Positions 7,039-14,656 of a stretch of 25,776 bases of DNA are shown here, piece after piece. Source of the DNA: Corallococcus sp. (lineage in GTDB: Bacteria; Bacillota; Clostridia; Christensenellales; CAG-314); assembly GCA_023663205.1 (NCBI GenBank), contig JAMPHX010000009.1, forward strand, positions 1 to 25,776. Reading direction: 5' to 3'. The position numbers and the translations under genes are program-made. The first letter of the stretch is position 1; the number at the start of each line of letters is the position of its first letter. The notes under the pieces were generated by a model. The model had not been told where the DNA came from. It ran no database searches and worked only from the letters and a program-made list of their open reading frames with translations.

Positions 7039-7401
7039 CTATCCGTCAATGTTTTTGTTATCGGAAGCAAGCGCGGCAATGTTATCCGCTATTGTCAAAA
7101 AGCGGTTTTTGTCTGCTTGCGACAGCGAGCGGTAAAAGTCCATCAAACGCTTTTCGTCTTTTGAAAGTTTTTCGCCCAATATTTCGATGTTTCCCGTAAG
7201 GTCGTTTTCTCTGCCAAGCAGATAGTCTGCCGAAATGCCGAACGCATCGCAGATTTTAATAATTTGCACATAGGTAGGTTTGATATCCTTTGTCAACCAA
7301 TGACTGACAGTAGAAGCGGGAATATTTGTTTTTGCAGCAAATTCTTTCAAAACGCCGTTGCATTCGTAATCGATAAGTTCGCGTATCTTGGTTACTAACA
7401 T
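7039..7401 (-). CDS. XRE-family helix-turn-helix repressor
   Basis: A 120-residue DNA-binding protein. Residues about 18-66 form a Cro/CI-type helix-turn-helix: LKEFAAKTNIPASTVSHWL carries the turn and the recognition helix, then IIKICDAFGISADYLLGRE closes the domain. The remaining 50 residues look helical (EKLSKDEKRLMDFYRSLSQADKNRFL) and probably dimerise. ATG is preceded by GAGGG at a good distance. It faces away from the XRE-like gene at 7799 across a 397-bp intergenic region with four similar 15-bp sites, the layout of a CI/Cro-type switch. No integrase or structural phage gene is adjacent, so this may be a domesticated remnant or a stand-alone regulator. Confidence 0.85.
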   Translation of the reverse strand: MLVTKIRELIDYECNGVLKEFAAKTNIPASTVSHWLTKDIKPTYVQIIKICDAFGISADYLLGRENDLTGNIEILGEKLSKDEKRLMDFYRSLSQADKNRFLTIADNIAALASDNKNIDG

Positions 7402-7414
7402 ATTTAACCCTCGA

Positions 7415-7512
7415 TTGATATATGAAATTATTTTTACATAAAATTCATATGTTGTGTTGACGTATTGATATATGATATTGTATAATAAAGTCGAATTTGA
7501 TATGTGAATTTG
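7415..7512. promoter_or_regulatory. Four-site operator array of the XRE switch
   Basis: The motif TTGATATATGAAATT recurs at 7415-7429, at 7465-7479 (TTGATATATGATATT), at 7497-7511 (TTGATATGTGAATTT) and inverted at 7441-7455 (minus: ACAACATATGAATTT). Site 7465 exactly fills the spacer of the plus-strand promoter, and 7497 lies just after its start. Sites 7415 and 7441 are an inverted pair over the repressor gene's leader, consistent with autorepression. Confidence 0.65.
7457..7486 (+). promoter_or_regulatory. Rightward promoter of the XRE switch
   Basis: TTGACG (7457-7462), an 18-bp spacer and TATAAT (7481-7486). The start is near 7493, giving a leader of about 300 nt before the small HTH gene at 7799. 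I see no ORF in the leader apart from a 20-codon frame without a ribosome binding site. Confidence 0.65.
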
Positions 7513-7798
7513 CGTAAACTTAACAAATCAAGATTATAAAAAGCGGTGCTATGCGATAATTTACGGGTCAACATCTTCCAAACACAATTTACCCTTTGAA
7601 ACGATGACGTGCGGTAGGGCGGTCAATGCGGTATTTACGGAGAGTCTGCAAAGTTACCGAAAGTAAGATTTTGTACAATTATTATTTGTGTTCCGATTAC
7701 GTACGGCTTTTGCGGTAAATCGGCATTATTATGAATCGTAAAATATATCTGCGACTAATTGTTTGCAACAGACAAAATTGAACAAACAAAGGTGAAAA

Positions 7799-8002
7799 AT
7801 GGTAAAAATGTCGTTAAATTTGCTCAATATTGATACGCTTATTGAGCAAAACAACTACACAATCGAAACGCTTTCCGAGAAAATAGGCGTATCTGCGGCA
7901 GTTACCGAAAAGTATCTCAAAAGCAAAAAAGCAAAACTTACGTTTTGTATAGGTCTTGCTCGGGCGCTCAATACCACGCTTGCCCAAGTGGTTAAGCAGT
8001 AA
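7799..8002 (+). CDS. Small XRE/Cro-like HTH protein
   Basis: 67 residues, almost entirely one helix-turn-helix domain: TIETLSEKIGVSAAVTEKYL (about 21-40) gives the turn and recognition helix, followed by TFCIGLARALNTTLAQVV. There is no dimerisation tail, as in Cro-type proteins. The start is chosen for AAAGGTG ending 4-5 nt upstream; a second ATG lies three codons later. Its stop codon abuts the stop codon of uppP on the other strand with no base between, so its transcript has no own terminator before entering uppP antisense. The role as partner of the repressor at 7039-7401 is inferred from divergence and the shared operators. Confidence 0.65.
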   Translation: MVKMSLNLLNIDTLIEQNNYTIETLSEKIGVSAAVTEKYLKSKKAKLTFCIGLARALNTTLAQVVKQ

Positions 8003-8764
8003 TTACAGTACTAGCAAACTGAGTATCAAAGGAATTGCAAGGTAAACGGCAAACCACAGCCAATTGCCCGATTTGACGGTACGCATTACGGTGTGTATTG
8101 CAACGCTGCCCGAAAGAAATGCAAATAATACTCCTGCCGCAATGACATACCACGGCGTGGTAATAGGAGTTTTGATAACTTCCAATATTTCTACCGCCGC
8201 GCCGCCGAGTATTACGGGTATCGAAAGCAAAAAAGAAAATTCGGCGCTGTCGGTTTGTTCGGTTCCGAACAGTTTGAGTACGGAAATCGTGCTTCCGCTG
8301 CGTGACAATCCGGGGAAAACCGCAACGCCTTGTACGACGCCGCAAATAAGTACGGGCAGCACCCCGCCGTCATCGAGACGGAACTTGGGTTTGTACAAAA
8401 AGTGCGACAGCAGTATCAAAACAATGGTTACTGCAAACCCGATAGGTAATGCAATCCCCGAGTAAATTTGTTCCGGCAAGAAGAACTTGACCACAAACGC
8501 AATGGCAAACGTCGGTATACTTGCAAGCAGTACGTACATTAGTTTTTTGTTTTTTATCGGATGGCGAAGCATAGAGGCTATGCTTTTGCGAAAAGCGATA
8601 ATTACCGCAGCCAAAGTGCCGACGTGCAGCATAACGTCGAAAAACAAGTTGCCGTCTATATCGAATAGTTTTTGCGCCAAAATAAGGTGTCCGCTGCTCG
8701 ATACGGGCAAAAATTCCGTAAAGCCCTGCAACAGACCCAAAAATATAGATTCGAGTAAAGTCAC
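8003..8764 (-). CDS. uppP: Undecaprenyl-diphosphate phosphatase
   Basis: A 253-residue polytopic membrane enzyme of the UppP/BacA family. It removes a phosphate from undecaprenyl diphosphate so that the lipid carrier can re-enter peptidoglycan and wall-polymer synthesis; the family also gives bacitracin resistance. Both signatures are present: LLQGFTEFLPVSSSGHL (residues 11-27, with the catalytic Glu and the SSSGH loop) and VFPGLSRSGSTIS around residue 155. Seven to eight hydrophobic helices are visible. The start is GTG at 8764 with GGAGG at 8771-8775, six bases upstream; an ATG four bases earlier is in another frame. It converges head-on with the small HTH gene at 8002. Confidence 0.93.
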   Translation of the reverse strand: MTLLESIFLGLLQGFTEFLPVSSSGHLILAQKLFDIDGNLFFDVMLHVGTLAAVIIAFRKSIASMLRHPIKNKKLMYVLLASIPTFAIAFVVKFFLPEQIYSGIALPIGFAVTIVLILLSHFLYKPKFRLDDGGVLPVLICGVVQGVAVFPGLSRSGSTISVLKLFGTEQTDSAEFSFLLSIPVILGGAAVEILEVIKTPITTPWYVIAAGVLFAFLSGSVAIHTVMRTVKSGNWLWFAVYLAIPLILSLLVL

Positions 8765-8857
8765 ACATATCCTCCGCTTATATTTTACACTTTTTTGCCT
8801 GTATTTAGACTACCGCGCTGCGGCGGAAAGTATTTTGACGGAAATATTTTGTATAAG

Positions 8858-8887
8858 GTACGCGTCTTGACGCGTGCTTTTTGTTTT
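8858..8887 (+). terminator. Plus-strand terminator upstream of uppP
   Basis: ACGCGT (8860-8865), loop CTTG, ACGCGT (8870-8875), followed by GCTTTTTGTTTTT. No plus-strand gene precedes it closer than the small HTH gene at 7799-8002, so it may end a transcript that runs antisense through uppP. Confidence 0.55.
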
Positions 8888-8893
8888 TGCTGT

Positions 8894-8915
8894 AATTGAC
8901 GTAACGACGTCAATT
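8894..8915. other. Perfect 9-bp inverted repeat
   Basis: AATTGACGT (8894-8902) and ACGTCAATT (8907-8915) around AACG, 7 bp after the T tract of the previous hairpin. It could be a second terminator or a dimeric protein site. The rest of 8916-9049 holds nothing I recognise. Confidence 0.45.
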
Positions 8916-9049
8916 TTCCAATGTCAACTCGGAATTTGCCGTTTATCGTGTGTTTTGGCAGTAAAGTTTGTAACTCAATGAAGTTTCAGCGGCAATAACG
9001 ATACAGTAGCGCCCTATGCCTTGCAAGCAGCGGCGGTGCGCTTATTTAT

Positions 9050-9078
9050 TTTACATTCAAATTTGTTTTGGGTATAAT
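9050..9078 (+). promoter_or_regulatory. Promoter of the DUF4177-like small gene
   Basis: TTTACA (9050-9055), a 17-bp spacer and TATAAT (9073-9078). The start is near 9085, about 35 nt before the ATG at 9120. Confidence 0.75.
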
Positions 9079-9119
9079 AAGAAAAAATTTAACGGTAATT
9101 TGTAGGAGGGGTATGTTGT

Positions 9120-9272
9120 ATGTACGAGTATAAAGTGATAAGTTATGAGGTGAATGGGTCTGCAAATTTAATGAATAAAATGGCTCAGCAGGGCTGGCGA
9201 GTAATCGCTGTTTCGCCGAACATCGCATTAGGTTACGGGATTGTAATAACTTTTGAACGACCGATAAAGTAA
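9120..9272 (+). CDS. 50-residue DUF4177-like protein
   Basis: A short complete gene: promoter at 9050-9078, AGGAGGGG at 9104-9111, ATG 8 nt later, TAA at 9270-9272. The product starts MYEYKVISYEV, continues LMNKMAQQGWRVIAVSP and ends with GYGIVITFERPIK. The pattern of an opening Y-K-V strand, a helix, then QGWRVIAVSP matches the small DUF4177 fold, whose function is not established. It is soluble, with no signal or membrane segment. It stands alone between uppP and ychF with its own promoter. The family assignment is from pattern recognition. Confidence 0.75.
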   Translation: MYEYKVISYEVNGSANLMNKMAQQGWRVIAVSPNIALGYGIVITFERPIK

Positions 9273-9371
9273 TTTGTATGGGATATCGACGGCGGTATAG
9301 TGCGTAAATAACCGCCAATTTGCGGCTAAAAAGCCTGCGTGGAATAAATAGCGGTTGGGTTGAGCAATTTG

Positions 9372-9400
9372 TTTACTTTTTTTGCAAAATATAGTAAAAT
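9372..9400 (+). promoter_or_regulatory. Promoter of ychF
   Basis: TTTACT (9372-9377), a 17-bp spacer and TAAAAT (9395-9400), 47 bp before the chosen ychF start. Confidence 0.55.
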
Positions 9401-9447
9401 TAAAATAATTTGTGCGGCACAAGCCGCGTTATACGGAGACGGTAAAA

Positions 9448-10539
9448 ATGAAATTGGGTGTAGTAGGATTGCCTAATGTCGGCAAAAGTACGTTGTTTAA
9501 CGCAATTACGCAAGCGGGAGCGGAAATAGCAAATTATCCTTTTTGCACAATAGAACCTAACGTGGGAGTCGTTGCGGTTCCTGACGAAAGATTGGATAAG
9601 TTGGCTGCGCTGTACGACAGCAAAAAGATAACGCCTACATTCTTGAAATTTGTGGATATAGCGGGGCTTGTCAAAGGCGCCAGCCGCGGCGAAGGGTTGG
9701 GCAACAAATTTTTGTCGCACATACGAGAAGTGGACGCGATAGTCCATGTGGTAAGATGTTTTGCAGACAGCAACGTAACGCACGTATCGGATAAAATCGA
9801 CCCTGTTGCTGATATCGAAACAATCAACTTGGAATTGATACTTGCCGATATCGAAACGGTCAACGTCCGCTTGGCAAAAACTCGCAATATGATGAAGTCG
9901 GGCGAAAAGAAATACAAAATAGAAGCGGAAAATCTGGAAAGCATACTCGAACATTTGGAAAACGAACAACCGGCACGCACGATAGATGCGGATGACGAAG
10001 TAAAAGCGCTAATGAACGATATGTTTTTGCTTACTGCAAAACCCGTAATATACGCAGCCAACGTAGCGGAAAGCGATTTGGGCAAACCGAATAACGGTTT
10101 TGTAAAAGCGGTCAAGGAAAAAGCGGCGTCGGAAAATGCCGAAACGCTTGTTATCTGCGCAAAAGTAGAGGAGGAACTGTCCTCTCTGCCCGCAGAAGAA
10201 AAGCAACTGTTTCTTGACAGTTACGGCATAGAAGAAAGCGGACTTACGCGTCTTGTGGGCAAGTGCTACAAGTTGTTGGGATTGATATCGTATTTGACGG
10301 CGGGCGAAAAGGAAACGCGCGCTTGGACGGTGGAAAACGGTACAAAAGCGCCGCAGGCGGCGGGCAAAATCCATTCCGACTTTGAAAAAGGATTTATCCG
10401 CGCCGAAATTGTGCCTTACGAAGTAATGCTCGAAGCAGGCGGCTACAACCAAGCAAAGGAAAAGGGCAAGGTTCGCAGCGAAGGCAAAGATTACGTAATA
10501 AAAGACGGCGACGTGGTGCTGTTTAGGTTTAATGTTTGA
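9448..10539 (+). CDS. ychF: Redox-regulated ATPase YchF (Obg-like GTPase family)
   Basis: 363 residues, the normal length of YchF/Ola1. The P-loop is GLPNVGKST (residues 7-15); switch II lies at VDIAGLVKGASRGEGLG (about 70-86), a hallmark of the family; a central coiled-coil domain follows (KTRNMMKSGEKKYKIEAEN...), and the C-terminal TGS domain ends in ...VIKDGDVVLFRFNV. YchF binds ATP rather than GTP, associates with ribosomes and affects translation-initiation and oxidative-stress responses. The frame is open 12 codons further upstream, but the ATG at 9448 is chosen because GGAG lies 9 nt before it and the product then starts MKLGVVGLPN as homologues do. Confidence 0.96.
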   Translation: MKLGVVGLPNVGKSTLFNAITQAGAEIANYPFCTIEPNVGVVAVPDERLDKLAALYDSKKITPTFLKFVDIAGLVKGASRGEGLGNKFLSHIREVDAIVHVVRCFADSNVTHVSDKIDPVADIETINLELILADIETVNVRLAKTRNMMKSGEKKYKIEAENLESILEHLENEQPARTIDADDEVKALMNDMFLLTAKPVIYAANVAESDLGKPNNGFVKAVKEKAASENAETLVICAKVEEELSSLPAEEKQLFLDSYGIEESGLTRLVGKCYKLLGLISYLTAGEKETRAWTVENGTKAPQAAGKIHSDFEKGFIRAEIVPYEVMLEAGGYNQAKEKGKVRSEGKDYVIKDGDVVLFRFNV

Positions 10540-10713
10540 CAACGGTCGTTCGCGCGCGGCGCGGACGCGGTACGACGGTATGACAGTTGCAATCCGTGCG
10601 GATTTTGCCAAAACCACCTTGACTGAAAAGTCAAAACCGTGTCTGTGATGTGCACATTAAAACTGTTACAGCACTGTCGTACGGTTGGTTGAACATTAAA
10701 ATCGGAAATATAT

Positions 10714-12381
10714 ATGAACGAAGAACACAGTGTGCAAACGGAAAAGTTAAATTTGGGACGCAAACTCGCTTTTGCCTCTGCCGATATATTCGGCGGAGGA
10801 AGTTTTAATATTATCAACTTTATGTTTGTACCGTTTTTGACTTTGGTGGTAGGCATACCGATGTGGTACGTTTCGGTTATTTTGCTGTTCAGTAAATTTT
10901 GGGACGGACTAATAGACCCGTTTATCGGCAAAATAAGCGACGCCAAACAACAGGGGAAATTCGGTAAGCGTCGGTATTTTATGCTTATCTGCGCGCCCTT
11001 TGTATTTATCGGTTTGATTTTGTTGTTTTTTCCGTGGAATTTGATAACCGACAGTATAGCGCTTAAAATCGTATTTGTCGTAGTCGTTTACATGATGTAC
11101 GCAACGGCGCAAAGTTTTGTGCTTATTCCGTATTACGCGCACGCAAGCGAACTTACCGACAATTACAACGAACGCAACAAAGCAAATGCGGTAAGAATAA
11201 CTTTTTCGTTGATTTCCAGCATAATATGCGTGGTCGTTCCCGGTATGATTGCTTCGCCTACTCGGCAAGACGGCGGCAGATGTTACATTGTCATGGCGGC
11301 GGTTTTCGGTACGGTTTTTGCAGTGTCTGTATTGATTACCGCCTTGTTTAGCCGAGAACGGATAGTTACGCCGGCAATTACAAGCCGAGTATCTTTGAGA
11401 GAATTTTTCAAACCGCTCAAACTCAAAACTTACCGTCAGTATCTCGGTATGCAAATGTGTACCGGCATGGGAATGGCTGTTATGAGCAGTTTTTTCTTTA
11501 CATACTGCGACTTTTACATACGCCGCAACACGTATTTTGCCGTAATGAGCGAAGGCGTATCGCGGTTTCCGATAGCCACGGTTTCCGCGGCTTTGATGTT
11601 TGTGGCTCAGATATTCGCATTGCCGTTTTATTTGTATTTAATCAAGAAAAAATCCAAAAAATTCGCTTACGTCACGGGCGCGTTTATTTGGATTGGCGTT
11701 GCCGTCGCATTGTTCTTTTTGCCTGCCGAAGGCAAGATAGAAATAGTAAACGGCACGGCAAAGACTCTTGAAGGCACTCCCGATTATCTTATAATGATTT
11801 TGGGATTTGCAATAGGGTTCGGTGTCGGCGGTACGATGTTTGTTCCCCATTCCTCTTTCGGAGACGTTTGCGACGCGGGACAGTTGTATTTCGGAGAGCG
11901 CACCGAAGGAGCGTTTTCGGGGCTTACCAACTTTTTGAACACAACCGCACAGGCTGTTGGATTGTCCATTCCGCCTCTTGTAATTGCCTCGGCTGGTTAT
12001 GTAGAAACGCAATACGTTTCGCTTGAACAGTATGCGTTATATCAAGCGGATTTGCAACTTGCGGAAAAGGAACTCGGTATGACTTTGGATAAGTTTGCCG
12101 TCAGTATAGGCGCAAACGTGCAATTGCAGCCTATGCAGCAAATGCCGTCTGCCCAACTTGCAATTAGACTTACAATTATACTTCTTCCTATCGCAATATG
12201 CGCGGTAGGCATAGCGATAGCGTGGAAATACAAACTGACGAGGGAAAGACAGGAACGTATCGTTGCCGCTCTGAAACTCGATAAAGACAGTCAAGAATAT
12301 ATAAAAACGCGGGACGAAATTCTTTCGGAATTGGGCTGCGCCCCGCTAAAAACTTCGGGGGGGGGAGACGAACAAAAGTAG
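10714..12381 (+). CDS. GPH-family sugar:cation symporter (MFS)
   Basis: A 555-residue membrane transporter of the glycoside-pentoside-hexuronide group. After a 14-residue cytoplasmic start, LGRKLAFASADIFGG opens the first of about 12 hydrophobic helices. The conserved loop KFWDGLIDPFIGKISDAKQQGKFGKRR-type motif (about 61-87: D-x-x-x-D-P followed by D and G-K-R-R) fits the family signature. This group couples uptake of oligosaccharides, xylosides or uronides to Na+ or H+. The length is at the upper end because of an insertion at about 325-360 and a hydrophilic tail. A run of nine G (12357-12365) encodes three glycines near the C-terminus. No glycoside hydrolase is adjacent, so the substrate is unknown. 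The ribosome binding site is weak (GGAAA). Confidence 0.85.
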   Translation: MNEEHSVQTEKLNLGRKLAFASADIFGGGSFNIINFMFVPFLTLVVGIPMWYVSVILLFSKFWDGLIDPFIGKISDAKQQGKFGKRRYFMLICAPFVFIGLILLFFPWNLITDSIALKIVFVVVVYMMYATAQSFVLIPYYAHASELTDNYNERNKANAVRITFSLISSIICVVVPGMIASPTRQDGGRCYIVMAAVFGTVFAVSVLITALFSRERIVTPAITSRVSLREFFKPLKLKTYRQYLGMQMCTGMGMAVMSSFFFTYCDFYIRRNTYFAVMSEGVSRFPIATVSAALMFVAQIFALPFYLYLIKKKSKKFAYVTGAFIWIGVAVALFFLPAEGKIEIVNGTAKTLEGTPDYLIMILGFAIGFGVGGTMFVPHSSFGDVCDAGQLYFGERTEGAFSGLTNFLNTTAQAVGLSIPPLVIASAGYVETQYVSLEQYALYQADLQLAEKELGMTLDKFAVSIGANVQLQPMQQMPSAQLAIRLTIILLPIAICAVGIAIAWKYKLTRERQERIVAALKLDKDSQEYIKTRDEILSELGCAPLKTSGGGDEQK

Positions 12382-12397
12382 CGATTGAATATAAAAA

Positions 12398-12418
12398 GCG
12401 TGCGCTGCACGCGGTTTT
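12398..12418 (+). terminator. Weak terminator after the GPH symporter
   Basis: GCGTGC (12398-12403) and GCACGC (12407-12412) with a 3-nt loop, then GGTTTTGGG. The T tract is short, so some read-through into yycJ is possible. Confidence 0.45.
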
Positions 12419-12471
12419 GGGTTGGCATAACAAACGCTTTGATATTCTTTACCGTTACCGACGTATAACCT

Positions 12472-13245
12472 ATGATAAGTTTTACTGCACTGTACAGCGG
12501 AAGCGCGGGCAACTGTTCGCTTGTGCGCTCGGACAAAACAACCGTACTCGTTGATGCCGGTTTTGCTTGCGGCACGCTTGTACATTATCTCAAAGACGCG
12601 GGAGTATCTCCCCGAGACGTCGACGCCGTGCTTATCACGCACGAACACTCCGACCACATTAGCGCGCTTGCCAAGTGGACGGAGACGTTCGATACGCCGG
12701 TGTACTGCCACGCACGGCTTGCCGATGTGCTGAGGCAAAAGACACGTTGCCGCAATTTGCATCCTTTTGACGCGGAATTTTCTCTCAAAGATATTGCGGT
12801 GGATTTTTATCCGTGTTCGCACGACGCTCGGTATTGCTGCGGTTACCGGTTTTTCGATGGTAAAACTTATGTCGCTTCCGTTACCGATACCGGTTTGGTA
12901 AACAAAGAGTTGGTAGATTTTCTTATGCCGTGCGCAACCGTTATGATAGAAAGCAATCACGATGAAAATATGCTTTTACGCGGAAACTACCCCTATTTGC
13001 TCAAACAGCGTATTTTGTCGCCGCTTGGACATCTGTCCAATGCGCAAACGGGCGAAGTGCTAAACAAAATATTGGACGGCAGTGTCAAAAACATTGTTTT
13101 GGGACATCTGTCGGAAAGGAATAATACTCCCGAGTTAGCGTTTTCAAATGCGCTCGGAGTAATAGAAAGCAAGGGAATGGTGGAAGGCAAAGACGTACGG
13201 CTGTTTGTTGCCGACCAAAGGAAACGGGGAAATGTTATCGAATAA
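12472..13245 (+). CDS. yycJ: MBL-fold hydrolase YycJ (WalJ)
   Basis: A 257-residue metallo-beta-lactamase-fold protein. The dinuclear metal motif is THEHSDH (residues 56-62), with later ligands in PCSHDARYC, SVTDTG and LGHLSERNN. YycJ-type proteins are cytoplasmic, act as nucleases in vitro and are linked to coordinating cell division with wall metabolism in Firmicutes, where the gene usually sits with walRK. Here walRK is absent from the window but rlmH follows after one membrane protease gene, as in the Bacillus arrangement yycJ-htrC-rlmH. No clear Shine-Dalgarno precedes the ATG. The 3' end overlaps the next gene by 14 nt. Confidence 0.88.
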   Translation: MISFTALYSGSAGNCSLVRSDKTTVLVDAGFACGTLVHYLKDAGVSPRDVDAVLITHEHSDHISALAKWTETFDTPVYCHARLADVLRQKTRCRNLHPFDAEFSLKDIAVDFYPCSHDARYCCGYRFFDGKTYVASVTDTGLVNKELVDFLMPCATVMIESNHDENMLLRGNYPYLLKQRILSPLGHLSNAQTGEVLNKILDGSVKNIVLGHLSERNNTPELAFSNALGVIESKGMVEGKDVRLFVADQRKRGNVIE

Positions 13246-14119
13246 CAACAGGACATATTTTGAAAAAAAAGACGGCGCGCGTGTATTTGCATTGCTTGTG
13301 GCGGTGTCGCTTACATATCAGGTAATTGTTTCGCTGTTCGGATACGACGGCAAAAATCCCGTTGCGTTTTGGCTTGTTTCGGGCATAATGTCGGTTGTGC
13401 TGGGCTGTTCGGCAATTGCGTACGCCAAGTTGACAAAGACGGATTTTGCCGCGTTTCACGTAAACAGAAGATTCAAAATCAAAGATTTGCTTTTTGAATT
13501 GCTGATAATCGTTGCGCTTATCAACGTAATGATACCGCTAAACAATTGGCTTTTGGATTTGATAGAAGGAGCGGGACTTAACAGACCCACGGTGGATATT
13601 CCCACCGAAGGGGCTCTAAACGTGGCGCTTTGCGTTATTGTTGCGTGCGTAATGCCGGCATTTTTTGAGGAGATATCTTTTCGCGGCGCAATAGCCTATT
13701 CATTTGCGTCATCTATGCCCAAGTGGAAAGCGGCGATTATATCGGGCGCACTGTTTTCGCTGTTTCATACCAATCCGGCGCAAACCGTTCATCAATTTGT
13801 TTTGGGTATGGTGTTGGCTTATTTTGCGCTCAAAAGCGGCAGTTTGTGGCTTTCCGTAATAGGGCACTTTTTCAACAATATACTTGCCGTTGTACTGTCG
13901 CTTACGGTCGAACCTACGGGAGTATACGATACTTACGGCTATTTATTTGCAATTGCGGGTATTGTGTTGCTTGTTCCTGCCGTTGCCGTGTACTTGAAGT
14001 TGTACGGCAAAGAGGACGGCGAATATACAAAGACAAAACTTCAATTTGCCGATATTGCATTTTTGTCGGTTGCGGTCGCCGCGTGCGCCGCTTTGTGGAT
14101 AGCGGGGTTGTTGGCATGA
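13232..14119 (+). CDS. CPBP-family intramembrane metalloprotease
   Basis: 295 residues with about eight membrane helices. The CAAX-prenyl-protease/bacteriocin-processing (CPBP, Abi) motifs are all present: EEISFR (E146, E147, R151), F-S-L-F-H (F175 to H179) and HFFNN (H212, N216), which hold the catalytic glutamate and zinc-binding residues. Such proteins cleave peptides or proteins within the membrane; some give immunity to bacteriocins, others process signals. The ATG at 13232 is chosen because AGGA and GGGG lie just upstream; it overlaps yycJ by 14 nt, and its stop overlaps rlmH as ATGA. That makes a translationally coupled three-gene set. The substrate is unknown. Confidence 0.88.
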   Translation: MLSNNNRTYFEKKDGARVFALLVAVSLTYQVIVSLFGYDGKNPVAFWLVSGIMSVVLGCSAIAYAKLTKTDFAAFHVNRRFKIKDLLFELLIIVALINVMIPLNNWLLDLIEGAGLNRPTVDIPTEGALNVALCVIVACVMPAFFEEISFRGAIAYSFASSMPKWKAAIISGALFSLFHTNPAQTVHQFVLGMVLAYFALKSGSLWLSVIGHFFNNILAVVLSLTVEPTGVYDTYGYLFAIAGIVLLVPAVAVYLKLYGKEDGEYTKTKLQFADIAFLSVAVAACAALWIAGLLA

Positions 14120-14586
14120 AGGTCAAGATTGTCGCCGTCGGCAAAATAAAGGAATCCTTTTACAGAGAAGCCGTTGCGGAATATGCCAAAAGACTGTCGA
14201 GATTTTGCTCGTTTGAGATAACAGAGGTGGAGGAAAAAACCTTCAAGGGAGTACCGAGCGCGGGCGAAATCGACAAAATAATACGCGCGGAAGGCGAAAC
14301 TGTTGCGTCAAAGTCGGCAGGATACATCATTGCCTTGGACATAGAAGGCAAACAATCGGGCAGCGAGGAGATAGCAAGGGAAATCGAACGTCTGCAATCC
14401 CATTACTCCTGCGTGACGTTTGTGATAGGCGGAAGTTACGGGTTATCGGACGATGTTAAGCGTATTGCAAATTTGCGTATGTCGCTTGGCAAAATAACCT
14501 TGCCTCATCAACTTTGCCGCGTTGTTTTGTGCGAGCAGATATACAGGGCGTTTACAATAATAAACAACGTCACTTATCATAAGTAG
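14116..14586 (+). CDS. rlmH: 23S rRNA (pseudouridine1915-N3)-methyltransferase RlmH
   Basis: 156 residues (family about 155-159), a SPOUT-class methyltransferase. It starts MKVKIVAVGKIKE as nearly all RlmH proteins do. The S-adenosylmethionine-binding knot is seen as FVIGGSYGLSDDV (about 108-120) and LPHQLCRVVLCEQIYRAF near the C-terminus, ending YHK. It methylates pseudouridine 1915 in helix 69 of 23S rRNA on the assembled 70S ribosome. The ATG overlaps the stop of the CPBP gene (ATGA), indicating coupling. Confidence 0.97.
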   Translation: MKVKIVAVGKIKESFYREAVAEYAKRLSRFCSFEITEVEEKTFKGVPSAGEIDKIIRAEGETVASKSAGYIIALDIEGKQSGSEEIAREIERLQSHYSCVTFVIGGSYGLSDDVKRIANLRMSLGKITLPHQLCRVVLCEQIYRAFTIINNVTYHK

Positions 14587-14610
14587 GCGATTTGTATTGA
14601 CAAATTGCCT
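14585..14610 (+). other. Hairpin at the rlmH stop, overlapping a promoter
   Basis: 14585-14595 pairs with 14600-14610 (11 bp with one G-T) around ATTG. No T tract follows, and the TTGACA of the next promoter sits in the loop and 3' arm. It may pause or end rlmH transcripts. Confidence 0.4.
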
Positions 14611-14625
14611 TGCAGGGAATATTAT
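14597..14625 (+). promoter_or_regulatory. Promoter of the hydrolase-DUF951-lepB unit
   Basis: TTGACA (14597-14602), a 17-bp spacer and TATTAT (14620-14625). The start is near 14632, followed by GGAG and ATG at 14657. Confidence 0.7.
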
Positions 14626-14656
14626 TAAACTAAGCCTAAACGGCTGCGGAGACTAA

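Noticed and set aside
7415..7512. CRISPR-like array
   Set aside because: The repeated units are 15 bp, irregularly spaced and partly inverted, which fits operators and not CRISPR repeats.
10588..10608. Terminator after ychF
   Set aside because: A short hairpin (AATCC/GGATT) exists but no T tract follows, so it is not called.
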